DNA of 64,000 bases from JAJDIA01 sp031555735 (GCA_031555735.1 JAVBUE010000020.1:14813-78812), one strand, 5' to 3'. Positions 1 through 9,291 are shown, numbered from the stretch's first letter. A program made the numbers and translations. The notes: generated by a model not told the origin, from the sequence alone.

Positions 1-8
1 AAAAATAC

Positions 9-16
9 TACCTTTG
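9..16 (+). promoter_or_regulatory. Bacteroidetes -7 box for hisS
   Basis: TACCTTTG matches the TAnnTTTG -7 consensus of the Bacteroidetes primary sigma factor exactly. It lies 26 bases before the hisS ATG. The -33 element would fall outside the window. Confidence 0.6.
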
Positions 17-41
17 CGTCCGAAGTAAAAATAAACAGATC

Positions 42-1409
42 ATGCAAAAGCCTTCCATACCCAAGGGTACCCGTGACTTCTCGCCTGTAGAAATGGCGAA
101 GCGTAACTATATCTTCAATACAATCCGTGAAGTATTTCACCTGTATGGTTTCCAGCAGATTGAAACACCGGCGATGGAAAACCTCTCCACCCTGATGGGA
201 AAATATGGGGAAGAAGGTGACAAATTACTTTTCAAGATATTAAACTCAGGAGACTTTTTCAGTGATGTGTCCGATTCCGAATTAATGGAAAGGAATACGG
301 CCAGACTGGCAGCCCGGATGTGTGAAAAGGGATTGCGGTATGACCTGACCGTACCCTTTGCCCGCTTTGTGGTGCAGCACCGGAATGAGATCACATTCCC
401 GTTCAAACGGTATCAGATACAGCCCGTATGGCGTGCCGACCGCCCACAGAAAGGGCGCTACCGCGAATTCTTCCAGTGCGATGCGGATGTGGTAGGATCG
501 GATTCGTTGATGAATGAAGTAGAGTTGGTTCAGATCATGGATGAAGTTTTCCGCCGTTTTGGTATCCGGGTGTGTATAAAAATCAACAATCGCAAGATTC
601 TGTCGGGTATTGCCGAAGTGATCGGCGAAGCGGATAAAATTGTGGATATTACCGTAGCTATCGATAAACTGGATAAGATCGGGCTGGATGGTGTAAACAA
701 CGAACTGCGCAGCAAAGAAATATCAGAAGAAGCAATCAAGCAATTACAACCGATTATCTTGCTGGCCGGATCGAATGAAGAGAAACTGCAACAACTGAAA
801 CAGGTATTGGCCGGGTCTGAGATCGGGTTGAAAGGGATTGAAGAGGTTGCCTATGTGCTGGAACGGATCAGATTAACACCCATCCGGGCTGAACTGGAAT
901 TGGATCTGACGTTGGCACGGGGACTGAATTACTATACAGGCGCCATCTTCGAGGTGAAGGCGTTGGATGTACAGATAGGTAGTATTACCGGAGGAGGGCG
1001 CTATGATAACCTGACGGGCGTATTTGGTATGGAAGGTGTATCAGGTGTGGGCTTCTCGTTTGGTGCGGATCGCATCTTTGATGTGCTGAACCAGTTGGAA
1101 CTCTATCCGGCAGACTCGCTGTTGACCACCCAGCTGCTGTTTGTCAACTTCGGGGAGAAAGAAGAAACCTGGATGTTACCTGTTCTTTCCAACGTCCGCA
1201 TGGCAGGTATTCGTACCGAATTATTCCCCGAAGCTGCCAAAATGAAAAAACAAATGGGGTATGCGGATGCCAAACAGATTCCTTTTGTGGCAATTGTTGG
1301 CGAATCGGAAATGGAACAAGGGAAAATCAATCTCAAATGTATGCAAACCGGCGAACAGAGATTGGTTACAGTAGAAGAATTGATCAGCCGGCTTCAATCT
1401 GACAAATGA
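42..1409 (+). CDS. hisS: Histidyl-tRNA synthetase
   Basis: Cytosolic class II aminoacyl-tRNA synthetase that charges tRNA-His with histidine using ATP. The N-terminus PKGTRDFSP is the family opening. Motif 2 is RYREFFQCDADV near residue 135, the histidine-binding segment ARGLNYYTG lies near 290, motif 3 is GGGRYDNL near 316-323, and a C-terminal anticodon-binding domain follows. The length of 455 aa is normal for the Bacteroidetes form. The start is the ATG right after a perfect -7 box, leaving a very short leader. groES follows 152 bases later, separated by inverted and direct repeats. Confidence 0.97.
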   Translation: MQKPSIPKGTRDFSPVEMAKRNYIFNTIREVFHLYGFQQIETPAMENLSTLMGKYGEEGDKLLFKILNSGDFFSDVSDSELMERNTARLAARMCEKGLRYDLTVPFARFVVQHRNEITFPFKRYQIQPVWRADRPQKGRYREFFQCDADVVGSDSLMNEVELVQIMDEVFRRFGIRVCIKINNRKILSGIAEVIGEADKIVDITVAIDKLDKIGLDGVNNELRSKEISEEAIKQLQPIILLAGSNEEKLQQLKQVLAGSEIGLKGIEEVAYVLERIRLTPIRAELELDLTLARGLNYYTGAIFEVKALDVQIGSITGGGRYDNLTGVFGMEGVSGVGFSFGADRIFDVLNQLELYPADSLLTTQLLFVNFGEKEETWMLPVLSNVRMAGIRTELFPEAAKMKKQMGYADAKQIPFVAIVGESEMEQGKINLKCMQTGEQRLVTVEELISRLQSDK

Positions 1410-1488
1410 TAAACAACTTGTCAGTGCGACCGACATCCTGTCAGTCATCATAAAATAAAAATTCATTTGGCATACTATTCGTTATGCC
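1399..1488 (+). promoter_or_regulatory. Repeat-rich region between hisS and groES
   Basis: CTGACAA (1399-1405) and TTGTCAG (1418-1424) form a perfect 7-bp inverted repeat. A third half-site, CTGTCAG, lies at 1438-1444, so the CTGACA/TGTCAG cores start at 1399, 1419 and 1439, a 20-base period. A separate inverted repeat GGCATA-N8-TATGCC covers 1469-1488. No CIRCE element (TTAGCACTC-N9-GAGTGCTAA) is present. The position just before a chaperonin operon suggests operators, but the function is inferred. Confidence 0.4.
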
Positions 1489-1561
1489 TCTAATGCGAAC
1501 CGCCGTTTTCAGGTGAATAACACGCGACTATTAATAGTATTAACAAATAAAATATCGAAGT

Positions 1562-1831
1562 ATGAACATCAAACCATTAGCAGACAGAGTGCTGATCAAG
1601 CCGGCTGCGGCAGAAGAGAAAACAGTAAGTGGAATCATCATTCCCGATTCAGCAAAAGAAAAACCGCTGAAAGGTGAAGTTGTTGCCGCAGGCAAGGGAA
1701 CAAAAGATGAAGACATGGTGGTAAAAGCCGGTGATTGCGTATTGTATGGCAAGTATGCCGGAACGGAAATCGAATGGGAAGGTGAAAAGTACCTGATCAT
1801 GCGTCAATCTGATATTTTGGCTATTATCTAA
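1562..1831 (+). CDS. groES: Co-chaperonin GroES
   Basis: Ten-kDa co-chaperonin that caps the GroEL ring and encloses folding clients in the cytosol. At 89 aa it starts NIKPLADRVLIKPAAAEE, the canonical first strand. It carries the mobile loop EEKTVSGIIIPDSAKEKP near residues 19-36 that contacts GroEL, and ends in the usual strand LIMRQSDILAII. groEL follows after 31 bases, so the two form one operon. Confidence 0.97.
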   Translation: MNIKPLADRVLIKPAAAEEKTVSGIIIPDSAKEKPLKGEVVAAGKGTKDEDMVVKAGDCVLYGKYAGTEIEWEGEKYLIMRQSDILAII

Positions 1832-1862
1832 ATTCAGTCACAAAATTTAACTCATAAATAAG

Positions 1863-3503
1863 ATGGCAAAAGAAATTAAATTCAACATGGAAGCCCGCGA
1901 CCTGCTGAAAAAAGGCGTGGACCAATTGGCGGATGCAGTAAAGATCACCCTCGGCCCGAAAGGACGTAACGTGATCATCGAAAAGAAATTCGGTGCTCCC
2001 CACATCACCAAAGACGGTGTAACGGTTGCGAAAGAAATCGAACTCACCAACCCGTACGAAAACATGGGCGCCCAGTTGGTAAAGGAAGTAGCCTCTAAAA
2101 CGAACGACAACGCCGGTGATGGTACGACTACGGCAACCATCCTGGCTCAGTCTATCATCAGCGTAGGGCTGAAGAACGTAACCGCCGGTGCCAATCCGAT
2201 GGATCTCAAACGCGGTATCGACAAAGCGGTTGCCAAAGTGGTTGAACACCTTGCCTCACAGGCTGAAGAAGTGGGTAACGACTTGAAGAAGATTGAAAAC
2301 GTTGCCAAGATATCTGCCAATGGCGACGAAAGCATCGGTAAGCTGATCGCAGAAGCCATGCAGAAAGTAAAAACAGAAGGCGTGATCACCGTGGAAGAAG
2401 CCAAAGGTACGGAAACGACTGTGGACGTAGTGGAAGGGATGCAGTTTGACCGTGGGTATATCTCTGCCTACTTCGTGACCGATACGGAAAAGATGGAAGC
2501 CCAGTTGGAAAACCCGTTCATCCTGATCTACGACAAAAAGATCTCCGTTCTGAAAGAGCTGCTTCCTATCCTGGAACAAACGATCCAGACAGGCCGTCCG
2601 TTGTTGATTATCGCTGAAGATATCGATAGCGAAGCATTAGCTACACTGGTTGTAAACCGTCTGCGTGGTAACCTGAAGATCTGTGCAGTGAAAGCCCCGG
2701 GCTTCGGCGACCGTCGCAAAGCGATGCTGGAAGACATTGCGATCCTGACAGGTGGTTCGGTTATCTCTGAAGAAACCGGTATGAAACTGGAAGGTGCAAC
2801 AATGGATATGCTGGGAACAGCTGAAAAGGTTGTAGTGAACAAAGACAATACTACCATCGTTGACGGAGCCGGCAACAAAGAAGGCATCCAGGCTCGTATC
2901 AGCCAGATCAAGGCACAGATGGAAACAACGACATCCGATTACGACAAAGAAAAGCTGCAGGAACGTCTGGCTAAAATGGCAGGTGGTGTTGCTGTACTGT
3001 ACGTAGGCGCTCCGTCGGAAGTGGAAATGAAAGAAAAGAAAGACCGTGTGGATGATGCCCTGAGCGCAACACGTGCCGCGATCGAAGAAGGTACCGTTCC
3101 GGGTGGTGGTGTGGCGTATATCCGCGCTATCGAAGCCCTGGAGGACATGAAAGGTGAGACAGAAGATGAAACAACCGGTATCGAGATTATCAAACGTGCG
3201 ATCGAAGAACCGCTTCGTCAGATTGTGGTTAACGCCGGTAAAGAAGGTGCTGTAGTAGCTCAGAAGGTAAAAGAAGGCAAAGGCGACTATGGTTATAATG
3301 CCCGTACCGATGTATATGAAAACCTGTGTGCTACCGGTGTAATCGACCCGGCTAAAGTAACACGCGTTGCATTGGAAAATGCCGCATCTATCGCCGGTAT
3401 GTTCCTCACCACTGAATGTGTGATCGCAGAAAAGAAAGAAGATACTCCCCCGATGCCGATGAATCCGGCAGGAATGGGTGGTGGTATGGGTGGAATGATG
3501 TAA
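1863..3503 (+). CDS. groEL: Chaperonin GroEL
   Basis: Sixty-kDa ATP-dependent chaperonin forming the double-ring folding chamber with GroES. The equatorial ATP site is visible as KITLGPKGRNVIIEKKFG near 26-43 and GDGTTTATILAQ near 85-96. The apical-domain region LIYDKKISVLKELLPILEQ follows near 220-238. The tail is the Gly-Met-rich GMGGGMGGMM seen in most single-copy GroELs. The length of 546 aa is normal. It ends at a strong hairpin terminator shared with the convergent metK. Confidence 0.98.
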   Translation: MAKEIKFNMEARDLLKKGVDQLADAVKITLGPKGRNVIIEKKFGAPHITKDGVTVAKEIELTNPYENMGAQLVKEVASKTNDNAGDGTTTATILAQSIISVGLKNVTAGANPMDLKRGIDKAVAKVVEHLASQAEEVGNDLKKIENVAKISANGDESIGKLIAEAMQKVKTEGVITVEEAKGTETTVDVVEGMQFDRGYISAYFVTDTEKMEAQLENPFILIYDKKISVLKELLPILEQTIQTGRPLLIIAEDIDSEALATLVVNRLRGNLKICAVKAPGFGDRRKAMLEDIAILTGGSVISEETGMKLEGATMDMLGTAEKVVVNKDNTTIVDGAGNKEGIQARISQIKAQMETTTSDYDKEKLQERLAKMAGGVAVLYVGAPSEVEMKEKKDRVDDALSATRAAIEEGTVPGGGVAYIRAIEALEDMKGETEDETTGIEIIKRAIEEPLRQIVVNAGKEGAVVAQKVKEGKGDYGYNARTDVYENLCATGVIDPAKVTRVALENAASIAGMFLTTECVIAEKKEDTPPMPMNPAGMGGGMGGMM

Positions 3504-3521
3504 TCAATGCCCGGCTTAAAC

Positions 3522-3555
3522 AAAAAAGGGTGTCTCGATGGAGGCACCTTTTTTT
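3522..3555 (+). terminator. Bidirectional terminator, groEL/metK
   Basis: GGTGTCTC (3529-3536), loop GATG, and GAGGCACC (3541-3548) form an 8-bp stem with one G-T wobble. Six A residues precede it and seven T residues follow, so it can work for both groEL and the convergent metK. Confidence 0.85.
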
Positions 3556-3578
3556 ATTGTACACAGTGAACGAACGGG

Positions 3579-4868
3579 TTATTTCAATCCGAACGCTTTC
3601 TTGATCTTATCCACGTAATCCAGTTTTTCCCAGGTGAATAGTTCCACGTCGCACGCGATAGGCTTATCGGTATAGCGGGAAGCGAATGTTTTCGTTACCA
3701 ACTGCGGCTGACGTCCCATGTGACCATAAGATGCCGTCTCAAAGTAAATCGGATTGCGTAGTTTCAGGCGATCTTCTATGGCTTTGGGGCGCATATCAAA
3801 CAGTTCCCATACCCTGGTAGCGATCTCGCTGTCGTTCATCCCCACATGAGAGCGACCAAAGGTATTGACAAAGATATTCATGGGTTTGGCTACGCCGATG
3901 GCATACGATACCTGTACAAGCATTTCATCAGCCACACCGGCCGCCACCATGTTCTTGGCGATATGGCGGGCAGCATAAGCCGCCGAACGATCCACTTTGG
4001 AAGGATCCTTTCCTGAGAAGGCGCCACCGCCGTGCGCCCCTTTTCCGCCGTAGGTATCGACGATGATCTTCCGCCCAGTCAGGCCGGTGTCTCCGTGAGG
4101 TCCACCGATTACAAACTTACCGGTCGGATTTACGTGATAGATGATATCATCGGTGAATAACGCCTGCACATGCGACGGATACTGTGCTTTTACACGCGGG
4201 ATCAGGATGTTTTTCACATCCTTGGCGATCCGTTTCTGCATAGCGATATCGGCTTCTTCCTGGGTAATGCCGGAAGCGAGGATAAACTCGTCGTGCTGGG
4301 TGGAGAGAACGATGGTGTCGATGCGGAGCGGAGTGCCGTTGTCATCGTATTCGATCGTCACCTGGCTCTTGGCATCGGGGCGAAGGTAGGGCATCAGCGA
4401 CAGTTCGTTCTTGCGGATAACCGCCAGTTCCTGCAGCAGGCTGTGCGACAGGTCCAATGCCAGCGGCATGTAATTCGCGGTTTCATGGGTGGCATAGCCG
4501 AACATCATACCCTGGTCGCCGGCACCCTGATCATAGGATTCCTTACGTTCGATACCGCGGTTGATATCCGCACTTTGTTCATGGATTGCTGAAAAGACGC
4601 CACACGATTTCGCTTCAAACTGATATTCGCTCTTCGTGTAGCCGATCCGTTCGATCACATGGCGTGCCACTTCCTGCACGTCCACATACGCATTTGATTT
4701 CACTTCTCCAGCCAGTACAACCTGTCCGGTTGTCACCAACGTTTCGCAAGCAACTTTCGAGCTCGGGTCATAGGCCAGAAACTCATCAAGCAAAGCATCC
4801 GATATCTGGTCGGCTACTTTATCGGGGTGCCCTTCGGACACCGATTCGGAGGTAAATAAATAACTCAT
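3579..4868 (-). CDS. metK: S-adenosylmethionine synthetase
   Basis: Makes S-adenosylmethionine from methionine and ATP in the cytosol. MSYLFTSESVSEGHPDK is the standard N-terminus and sets the start at 4868. The frame stays open upstream to 4985, but that extension has no family resemblance. GGPHGDTGLTGRKIIVDTYG and the P-loop-like GGGAFSGKDPSKVDRSAAYA are present, with the usual C-terminal region. About 429 aa matches the Bacteroidetes form. A -7 box at 5002-5009 gives a leader of roughly 130 bases in which I could not fit a known SAM riboswitch. Confidence 0.96.
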   Translation of the reverse strand: MSYLFTSESVSEGHPDKVADQISDALLDEFLAYDPSSKVACETLVTTGQVVLAGEVKSNAYVDVQEVARHVIERIGYTKSEYQFEAKSCGVFSAIHEQSADINRGIERKESYDQGAGDQGMMFGYATHETANYMPLALDLSHSLLQELAVIRKNELSLMPYLRPDAKSQVTIEYDDNGTPLRIDTIVLSTQHDEFILASGITQEEADIAMQKRIAKDVKNILIPRVKAQYPSHVQALFTDDIIYHVNPTGKFVIGGPHGDTGLTGRKIIVDTYGGKGAHGGGAFSGKDPSKVDRSAAYAARHIAKNMVAAGVADEMLVQVSYAIGVAKPMNIFVNTFGRSHVGMNDSEIATRVWELFDMRPKAIEDRLKLRNPIYFETASYGHMGRQPQLVTKTFASRYTDKPIACDVELFTWEKLDYVDKIKKAFGLK

Positions 4869-5001
4869 TTCCTTTGTAAGAATTAAAACATGAAAGGATG
4901 GAGGGAAGGAAATGTGTGCAGAAGCAATCGGCAGGATTGTTTTTAGCATTTTTTTCTGTGGTTGCAAGCATACAAATCTATCCACATCCCGAATAATGGG
5001 G

Positions 5002-5009
5002 CAAAGGTA
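5002..5009 (-). promoter_or_regulatory. -7 box for metK
   Basis: On the minus strand this reads TACCTTTG, an exact TAnnTTTG match, about 135 bases before the metK ATG. No TTTG sits at the ideal 19-21 spacing. It separates metK from the folK operon. Confidence 0.5.
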
Positions 5010-5077
5010 ACTATTATTTCAAAAAAATGATTGGCTTTGGCGAATATTAACATCCCCCGCACTACTCCTGCTACAAA

Positions 5078-5539
5078 CTATAAGAGAGCAAGATACAGTT
5101 CCCGCATCGTTTTGCCGAGGATGGGATGACGACGGCAGGGTGCTATTTCGGCAAGCGGCTGCACAACGAAGAGCCGCTCCTGCATGAGAGGATGAGGAAG
5201 GGTGAGAAGGGCTGTTCGCATGATAAGGTCGTCATACAGCAAGAGGTCGATATCAATGATACGGTCGTGATACTGTCCATCACTTTTTTGGAGGCGCCCC
5301 ATCTCTGTCTCTATCTGGCGGGTGGTGGCAAGCAGGTCTAAAGGATCCAGTTGGGTTTCAAGAATAAGGGCAGCGTTCAGGAAGGTATTCTCAGACGTAA
5401 AGCCCCACGGTTCCGTTTCATAAAACGATGAAAGCGCCACCACCTCCCCGGCCTTTTCAGCCATAAGCGCGGCAGCCTTGATCAGGTTGCCGCGCTTATT
5501 TCCGATATTGGTACCGATACCGATACAGACCGTTGCCAT
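5078..5539 (-). CDS. folK: 2-amino-4-hydroxy-6-hydroxymethyldihydropteridine pyrophosphokinase
   Basis: Folate biosynthesis enzyme (HPPK) that moves pyrophosphate from ATP onto the pterin. The 153-aa protein begins CIGIGTNIGNKRGNL, has the pterin-binding segment SSFYETEPWGF near 37-47, and the signature HDRIIDIDLLLYDD near 92-105 with Mg-binding aspartates. PHPLMQERLFVVQPLAEIAP is the conserved C-terminal motif. It is the last gene of the minus-strand ftsX-to-folK run, 9 bases after queA. Confidence 0.95.
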   Translation of the reverse strand: MATVCIGIGTNIGNKRGNLIKAAALMAEKAGEVVALSSFYETEPWGFTSENTFLNAALILETQLDPLDLLATTRQIETEMGRLQKSDGQYHDRIIDIDLLLYDDLIMRTALLTLPHPLMQERLFVVQPLAEIAPCRRHPILGKTMRELYLALL

Positions 5540-5548
5540 GATCCGCCG

Positions 5549-6598
5549 TTAAATGATCAGCATGGCATCGCCATACGCGCCGAAGCGGTATTTCTCCTGT
5601 ACGGCCACCTTGTAGGCCTTCATGATCGTGTCATAACCTCCAAAGGAAGCCGTCATCATCAACAGGGTGGAGAGCGGCATATGGAAGTTCGTAATCAACC
5701 GTGTAGCCACATTGAAGTCATACGGCGGGAAGATAAACTTGTTTGTCCAGCCGGAAAACTCTTTCAGGTGGCCGTCGGTGCTGACGGCTGTCTCCAGCGC
5801 CCGCATCACCGAAGTACCCACGGCGCAAATCTGGCGGCGGGCATCGATCCCCGCATTCACCGTACGCCCCACTGCTTCGCTGATAATCATTTGTTCGGAG
5901 TCCATCTTATGCTTGGTGAGGTCTTCTACATCTATCTCCCGGAAGTTACCCAGCCCGGAGTGTACGGTTAGGAAAGCGAAACGGCAATCCTTGATCTCCA
6001 GGCGCTTCATCAACTCGCGACTGAAATGCAGGCCGGCCGCAGGTGCCACTACAGCTCCTTCTTCGCTTGCGAAAATATTCTGGTAACGATCTTCATCTTC
6101 CGGTTCCACGTCCCGGCTGATATACCGGGGTAGGGGTGTTTCACCCAGGGCGTACAAGGCTTTCTTAAAATCTTCATGATGACCGTCGTACAGGAATCGG
6201 AGTGTACGCCCGCGTGAAGTTGTATTGTCGATCACTTCGGCTACCATCGAATCGTCTTCGCCGAAATACAACTTGTTGCCGATACGTATCTTACGTGCCG
6301 GATCAACCAACACATCCCACAGGCGGAGGTCGGGGTTGAGTTCACGCAGCAGGAACACTTCAATGCGCGCACCCGTCTTCTCCTTATTGCCATACAGGCG
6401 GGCCGGGAATACGCGGGTGTTATTGAAGACAAAGACATCCCTCTCGCCAAAAAAGTCGAGAATATCCTTAAAGACATGATGTTCGATATCGCCGGTTTCG
6501 CGATTCACCACCATCATGCGCGACTCGTCCCTGTTCGGCATCGGGTGGAGTGCGATTAATTCGTCGGGCAGGTCAAATTTGAATTTAGAAAGCTTCAT
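5549..6598 (-). CDS. queA: S-adenosylmethionine:tRNA ribosyltransferase-isomerase
   Basis: Queuosine pathway enzyme that transfers the ribosyl part of SAM to preQ1 in tRNA to give epoxyqueuosine. The start KFDLPDELIALHPMPNRDESRMMV is the family opening. Other family segments are FVFNNTRVFPARLYG, EGAVVAPAAGLHFS, FLTVHSGLGNFREI and TNFHMPLSTLLMMTASFGG. The length of 349 aa is complete. It sits 13 bases after truB and 9 before folK. Confidence 0.96.
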   Translation of the reverse strand: MKLSKFKFDLPDELIALHPMPNRDESRMMVVNRETGDIEHHVFKDILDFFGERDVFVFNNTRVFPARLYGNKEKTGARIEVFLLRELNPDLRLWDVLVDPARKIRIGNKLYFGEDDSMVAEVIDNTTSRGRTLRFLYDGHHEDFKKALYALGETPLPRYISRDVEPEDEDRYQNIFASEEGAVVAPAAGLHFSRELMKRLEIKDCRFAFLTVHSGLGNFREIDVEDLTKHKMDSEQMIISEAVGRTVNAGIDARRQICAVGTSVMRALETAVSTDGHLKEFSGWTNKFIFPPYDFNVATRLITNFHMPLSTLLMMTASFGGYDTIMKAYKVAVQEKYRFGAYGDAMLII

Positions 6599-6611
6599 AG
6601 ATTATAATCAT

Positions 6612-7319
6612 TTAGTATTCTTTTTCTTCTGTATGGATCTGTTCGTCCAGGAACGTGTCGATCGCTTCCGGCGACATACACATATCCAGCGTCACATCAC
6701 CTATCCGCGTACGTTCAAGCGCGGTCAGATGGGCGCCCGAGTGGAGGGCTTCACCGATGTCTCGCGCCAGGGCGCGGATATACGTCCCTTTGCTGCATAC
6801 CACCCGTATCCGGATATCGGGCAAACAACAATCCAGGAGCTCCATCTCATCGATCACCAGCGTTTTCGATTTCAGCTCCACCTCTTCGCCCTTCCGGGCC
6901 AGCTCATACGCGCGTTTCCCATCCACTTTACAGGCGGAAAACACCGGTGGCACCTGTTGGATCACGCCGACGAACGACTGCAGGACCGTCTCCACCTGCT
7001 CACGGGTGATATGCTCGTACGGATAGACGGCGTCGATCTCCTTCTCCAGGTCGTACGACGGCGTGGTAGCCCCCAACCGGAGTGTTGCCACATACTCCTT
7101 GGTCTGATACTGAAACTCATCGATCCGCTTAGTAGCCTTACCCGTACACACAATCATCACACCGGTAGCCAGGGGATCCAATGTCCCCGCATGCCCTACT
7201 TTCAATTTCTTCACCTGCACTTTCCGGCATAGCTTATACCGGAATTTATTCACCAGATCGAACGATGTCCACCGAAGCGGTTTATTAAAATAGAGAACTT
7301 CTCCTGCGATAAAATCCAT
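6612..7319 (-). CDS. truB: tRNA pseudouridine-55 synthase
   Basis: Converts U55 in the T-loop of tRNAs to pseudouridine. The catalytic motif is GHAGTLDPLATGVMIVCTG near residues 38-56, with the nucleophilic Asp in TLDPLA. YDLEKEIDAVYPYEHI and GTYIRALARDIGE are further family motifs. At 235 aa it lacks a long C-terminal PUA extension, common for this phylum. Its ATG overlaps the uppP stop by one base, so translation is probably coupled. Confidence 0.95.
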   Translation of the reverse strand: MDFIAGEVLYFNKPLRWTSFDLVNKFRYKLCRKVQVKKLKVGHAGTLDPLATGVMIVCTGKATKRIDEFQYQTKEYVATLRLGATTPSYDLEKEIDAVYPYEHITREQVETVLQSFVGVIQQVPPVFSACKVDGKRAYELARKGEEVELKSKTLVIDEMELLDCCLPDIRIRVVCSKGTYIRALARDIGEALHSGAHLTALERTRIGDVTLDMCMSPEAIDTFLDEQIHTEEKEY

Positions 7320-8155
7320 TAAATAAGTTGTAAGTTATGCCCGGTCAGCAACATCACCAGGATCACTCCCCCAACAATGATGCGGTAATAACCAAAGGCC
7401 TTGAATCCATATTTCGTTACGTATCCGATAAAGAAACGGATCGCCAGCAATGCCACGATAAAAGCCACCACATTCCCCAACAGCAACGCCATGAGGTTTT
7501 GGCTGATCACATCAACGCCCGCCGGTTCGAGAAACAACTTCAACAATTTATACGCTGTTGCGGCGAACATGGTGGGCACCGCCAGGAAGAACGAGAACTC
7601 GGCCGCGGCTTTGCGCGACAGTTTCTGCGACATACCCCCCACAATCGTTGCCATCGACCGCGACACCCCGGGTATCATAGCGATACACTGGATCAACCCG
7701 ATCCGGAATGCTTTCTTCTCGGTGATCTTCTCGGTGGCATCGGTACGGTTGAACAGCCGATCCACAAAGAGCATGAATACACCCCCAATCACCAGCATCA
7801 CCGCCACCACCCACACATTTTCCAGCAGGCTGTCGATAAAATCACCGAACAGGAACCCGATCACGGCCGCCGGCATGAAGGCGACGACCAGCTTCCAGTA
7901 AAAATCAAACTTATACAGGAAACTCTTCCCGTCGGTCACCTTTCCCGGATTCAGCCGGAAGAAACGGTTCCAATACAGGCATACCACCGACAGGATGGCG
8001 CCAAACTGGATGATCACCGTAAAGGCTTTCACGAAGGCTGTACTCTCGATCCCCAGCAAACTCTGGGTGATGATCATGTGGCCGGTCGAAGAAACAGGCA
8101 GAAACTCGGTCAGCCCCTCCACGATCGCCACGATAACGACTTCCAGCGTACTCAT
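7319..8155 (-). CDS. uppP: Undecaprenyl-diphosphate phosphatase
   Basis: Integral membrane phosphatase (BacA/UppP) that recycles undecaprenyl diphosphate for cell-wall and polysaccharide synthesis. Signature motifs are EGLTEFLPVSSTGHMII near residues 13-29 and IPGVSRSMATIVGG near 160-173, which hold the active-site Glu, Ser, His and Arg. Several hydrophobic helices follow. The length of 278 aa is normal. The gene overlaps the upstream DUF3098 gene by 4 bases and truB by 1. Confidence 0.95.
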   Translation of the reverse strand: MSTLEVVIVAIVEGLTEFLPVSSTGHMIITQSLLGIESTAFVKAFTVIIQFGAILSVVCLYWNRFFRLNPGKVTDGKSFLYKFDFYWKLVVAFMPAAVIGFLFGDFIDSLLENVWVVAVMLVIGGVFMLFVDRLFNRTDATEKITEKKAFRIGLIQCIAMIPGVSRSMATIVGGMSQKLSRKAAAEFSFFLAVPTMFAATAYKLLKLFLEPAGVDVISQNLMALLLGNVVAFIVALLAIRFFIGYVTKYGFKAFGYYRIIVGGVILVMLLTGHNLQLI

Positions 8156-8394
8156 TCGCCGTCCTTTTTGTCTTTGCTGTTCCGAAGGACGCCTACAATC
8201 ATCAGGCTGAAACCGATCACGGTCACAATCGGTGCGATCACGATGCGGCGCGTACTGAATATCTCGGGATTAAAAGATACTCCGTCTTCCGACCCACCTC
8301 CACTCATCAACACAAATCCGAGAATGATCACCACCAATGCGGCAATGATCCACAGATAATTCTCCTTACCGAATGCAAAATCCTGTTTAGCCAT
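8152..8394 (-). CDS. DUF3098 family small membrane protein
   Basis: An 80-aa protein with a short soluble N-terminus (KQDFAFGKENY) and two hydrophobic helices near 15-33 and 50-70, ending in a charged tail KDKKDGE. This is the DUF3098 architecture, which in Bacteroidetes typically sits between ftsX and uppP as it does here. The function is not known. The neighbours suggest a role in envelope growth or division. Its stop overlaps the uppP start by 4 bases. Confidence 0.8.
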   Translation of the reverse strand: MAKQDFAFGKENYLWIIAALVVIILGFVLMSGGGSEDGVSFNPEIFSTRRIVIAPIVTVIGFSLMIVGVLRNSKDKKDGE

Positions 8395-8412
8395 GCTATT
8401 TTCGTTTTTTAT

Positions 8413-9291
8413 TTACATATAATACAACTGGTCGCCTTCCGTACGCAGGTATTTGTTTACGGCCAATATGGTGGCGAAAACGGAAAGCAGCAGCCCCATC
8501 AGGACCACCGAAACACAGACGACCAGCAATGTCTGCAAATCCAGCAACCGGATGAATCCATCCAGCTCGTTTTGCAGGTAGAACAACGCACCCATCAGCA
8601 GCACGATCGCCAGCAACGCCGCCATCATACCGCTTGCCACGTTATACCGGATAAACGGCGCCCGGATAAATCCCGGGGTAGCGCCTACCAGCTTCATCGT
8701 ATGGATCAGGAACCGTTTGGAATAGATCAGCAACCGGATCGTATTCCCGATCAGCACAAAGGAGATGATGGTCAGCATGGCGGCCAGCGCCAACAGGATC
8801 AGTCCTACCCGTGCGATATTCGAATGAACCATTTCCATCATATCCTTACGGTAGAGTAGTTCGGACACGGAGGTATAGGTTTTGATTTGCCGTTCAATCT
8901 GTTGCAGGCTGTCCGGGTTGGCGTATTCCGAGCGGAGCTTTACTTCGATAGACGCTTGCAGGGGGTTGAAGCCGAGGAAGGTTTCCGGATCTTCACCCAG
9001 TTCTTCTTCCAGCTCTTTGGCGGCCTGTTCCTTGGAGATATATTCGGCCGACTTGATATAGGGAAGTTTAACCAGCTTTTGTTGCATCCGTTCGATCTCG
9101 CCTTCTTTCTGGTTATCTTTCAGAAGGATGGAAAAGGTCATGTTCTCCTTCACATACACAGACAATTTGTTGCCGAGCATCCCCATCAACAAAATAAGAC
9201 CTAACAGGAAAAGAACCAACGAGATACTTATAATAGACGTCAACCGTGAGTGAAAGAAAGTAACCGTACGTACCCTTGTATTATCAGCCAT
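8413..9291 (-). CDS. ftsX: Cell division protein FtsX
   Basis: Membrane subunit of the FtsEX ABC-type complex that activates peptidoglycan hydrolases at the septum. The 292-aa protein has an N-terminal TM helix near 17-40. A periplasmic domain of about 130 residues follows, containing YIKSAEYISKEQAAKELEEE, and then three C-terminal TM helices in the FtsX/MacB-like permease fold. ftsE is not in the window, which is usual in this phylum. It is the first gene of the ftsX-to-folK operon. Confidence 0.92.
   Translation of the reverse strand: MADNTRVRTVTFFHSRLTSIISISLVLFLLGLILLMGMLGNKLSVYVKENMTFSILLKDNQKEGEIERMQQKLVKLPYIKSAEYISKEQAAKELEEELGEDPETFLGFNPLQASIEVKLRSEYANPDSLQQIERQIKTYTSVSELLYRKDMMEMVHSNIARVGLILLALAAMLTIISFVLIGNTIRLLIYSKRFLIHTMKLVGATPGFIRAPFIRYNVASGMMAALLAIVLLMGALFYLQNELDGFIRLLDLQTLLVVCVSVVLMGLLLSVFATILAVNKYLRTEGDQLYYM

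Noticed and set aside
4869..4985. 39-residue N-terminal extension of MetK
   Set aside because: The conserved MetK N-terminus begins at 4868, and the extension has no family likeness and lies downstream of the -7 box in what is best read as leader.
4869..5001. SAM riboswitch in the metK leader
   Set aside because: The leader is long enough, but I could not find the conserved core of a known SAM riboswitch class.
7337..8359. 340-codon open frame antisense to uppP and DUF3098
   Set aside because: Composition (runs of H, Q, R) is that of an antisense shadow; the minus-strand genes are unambiguous.
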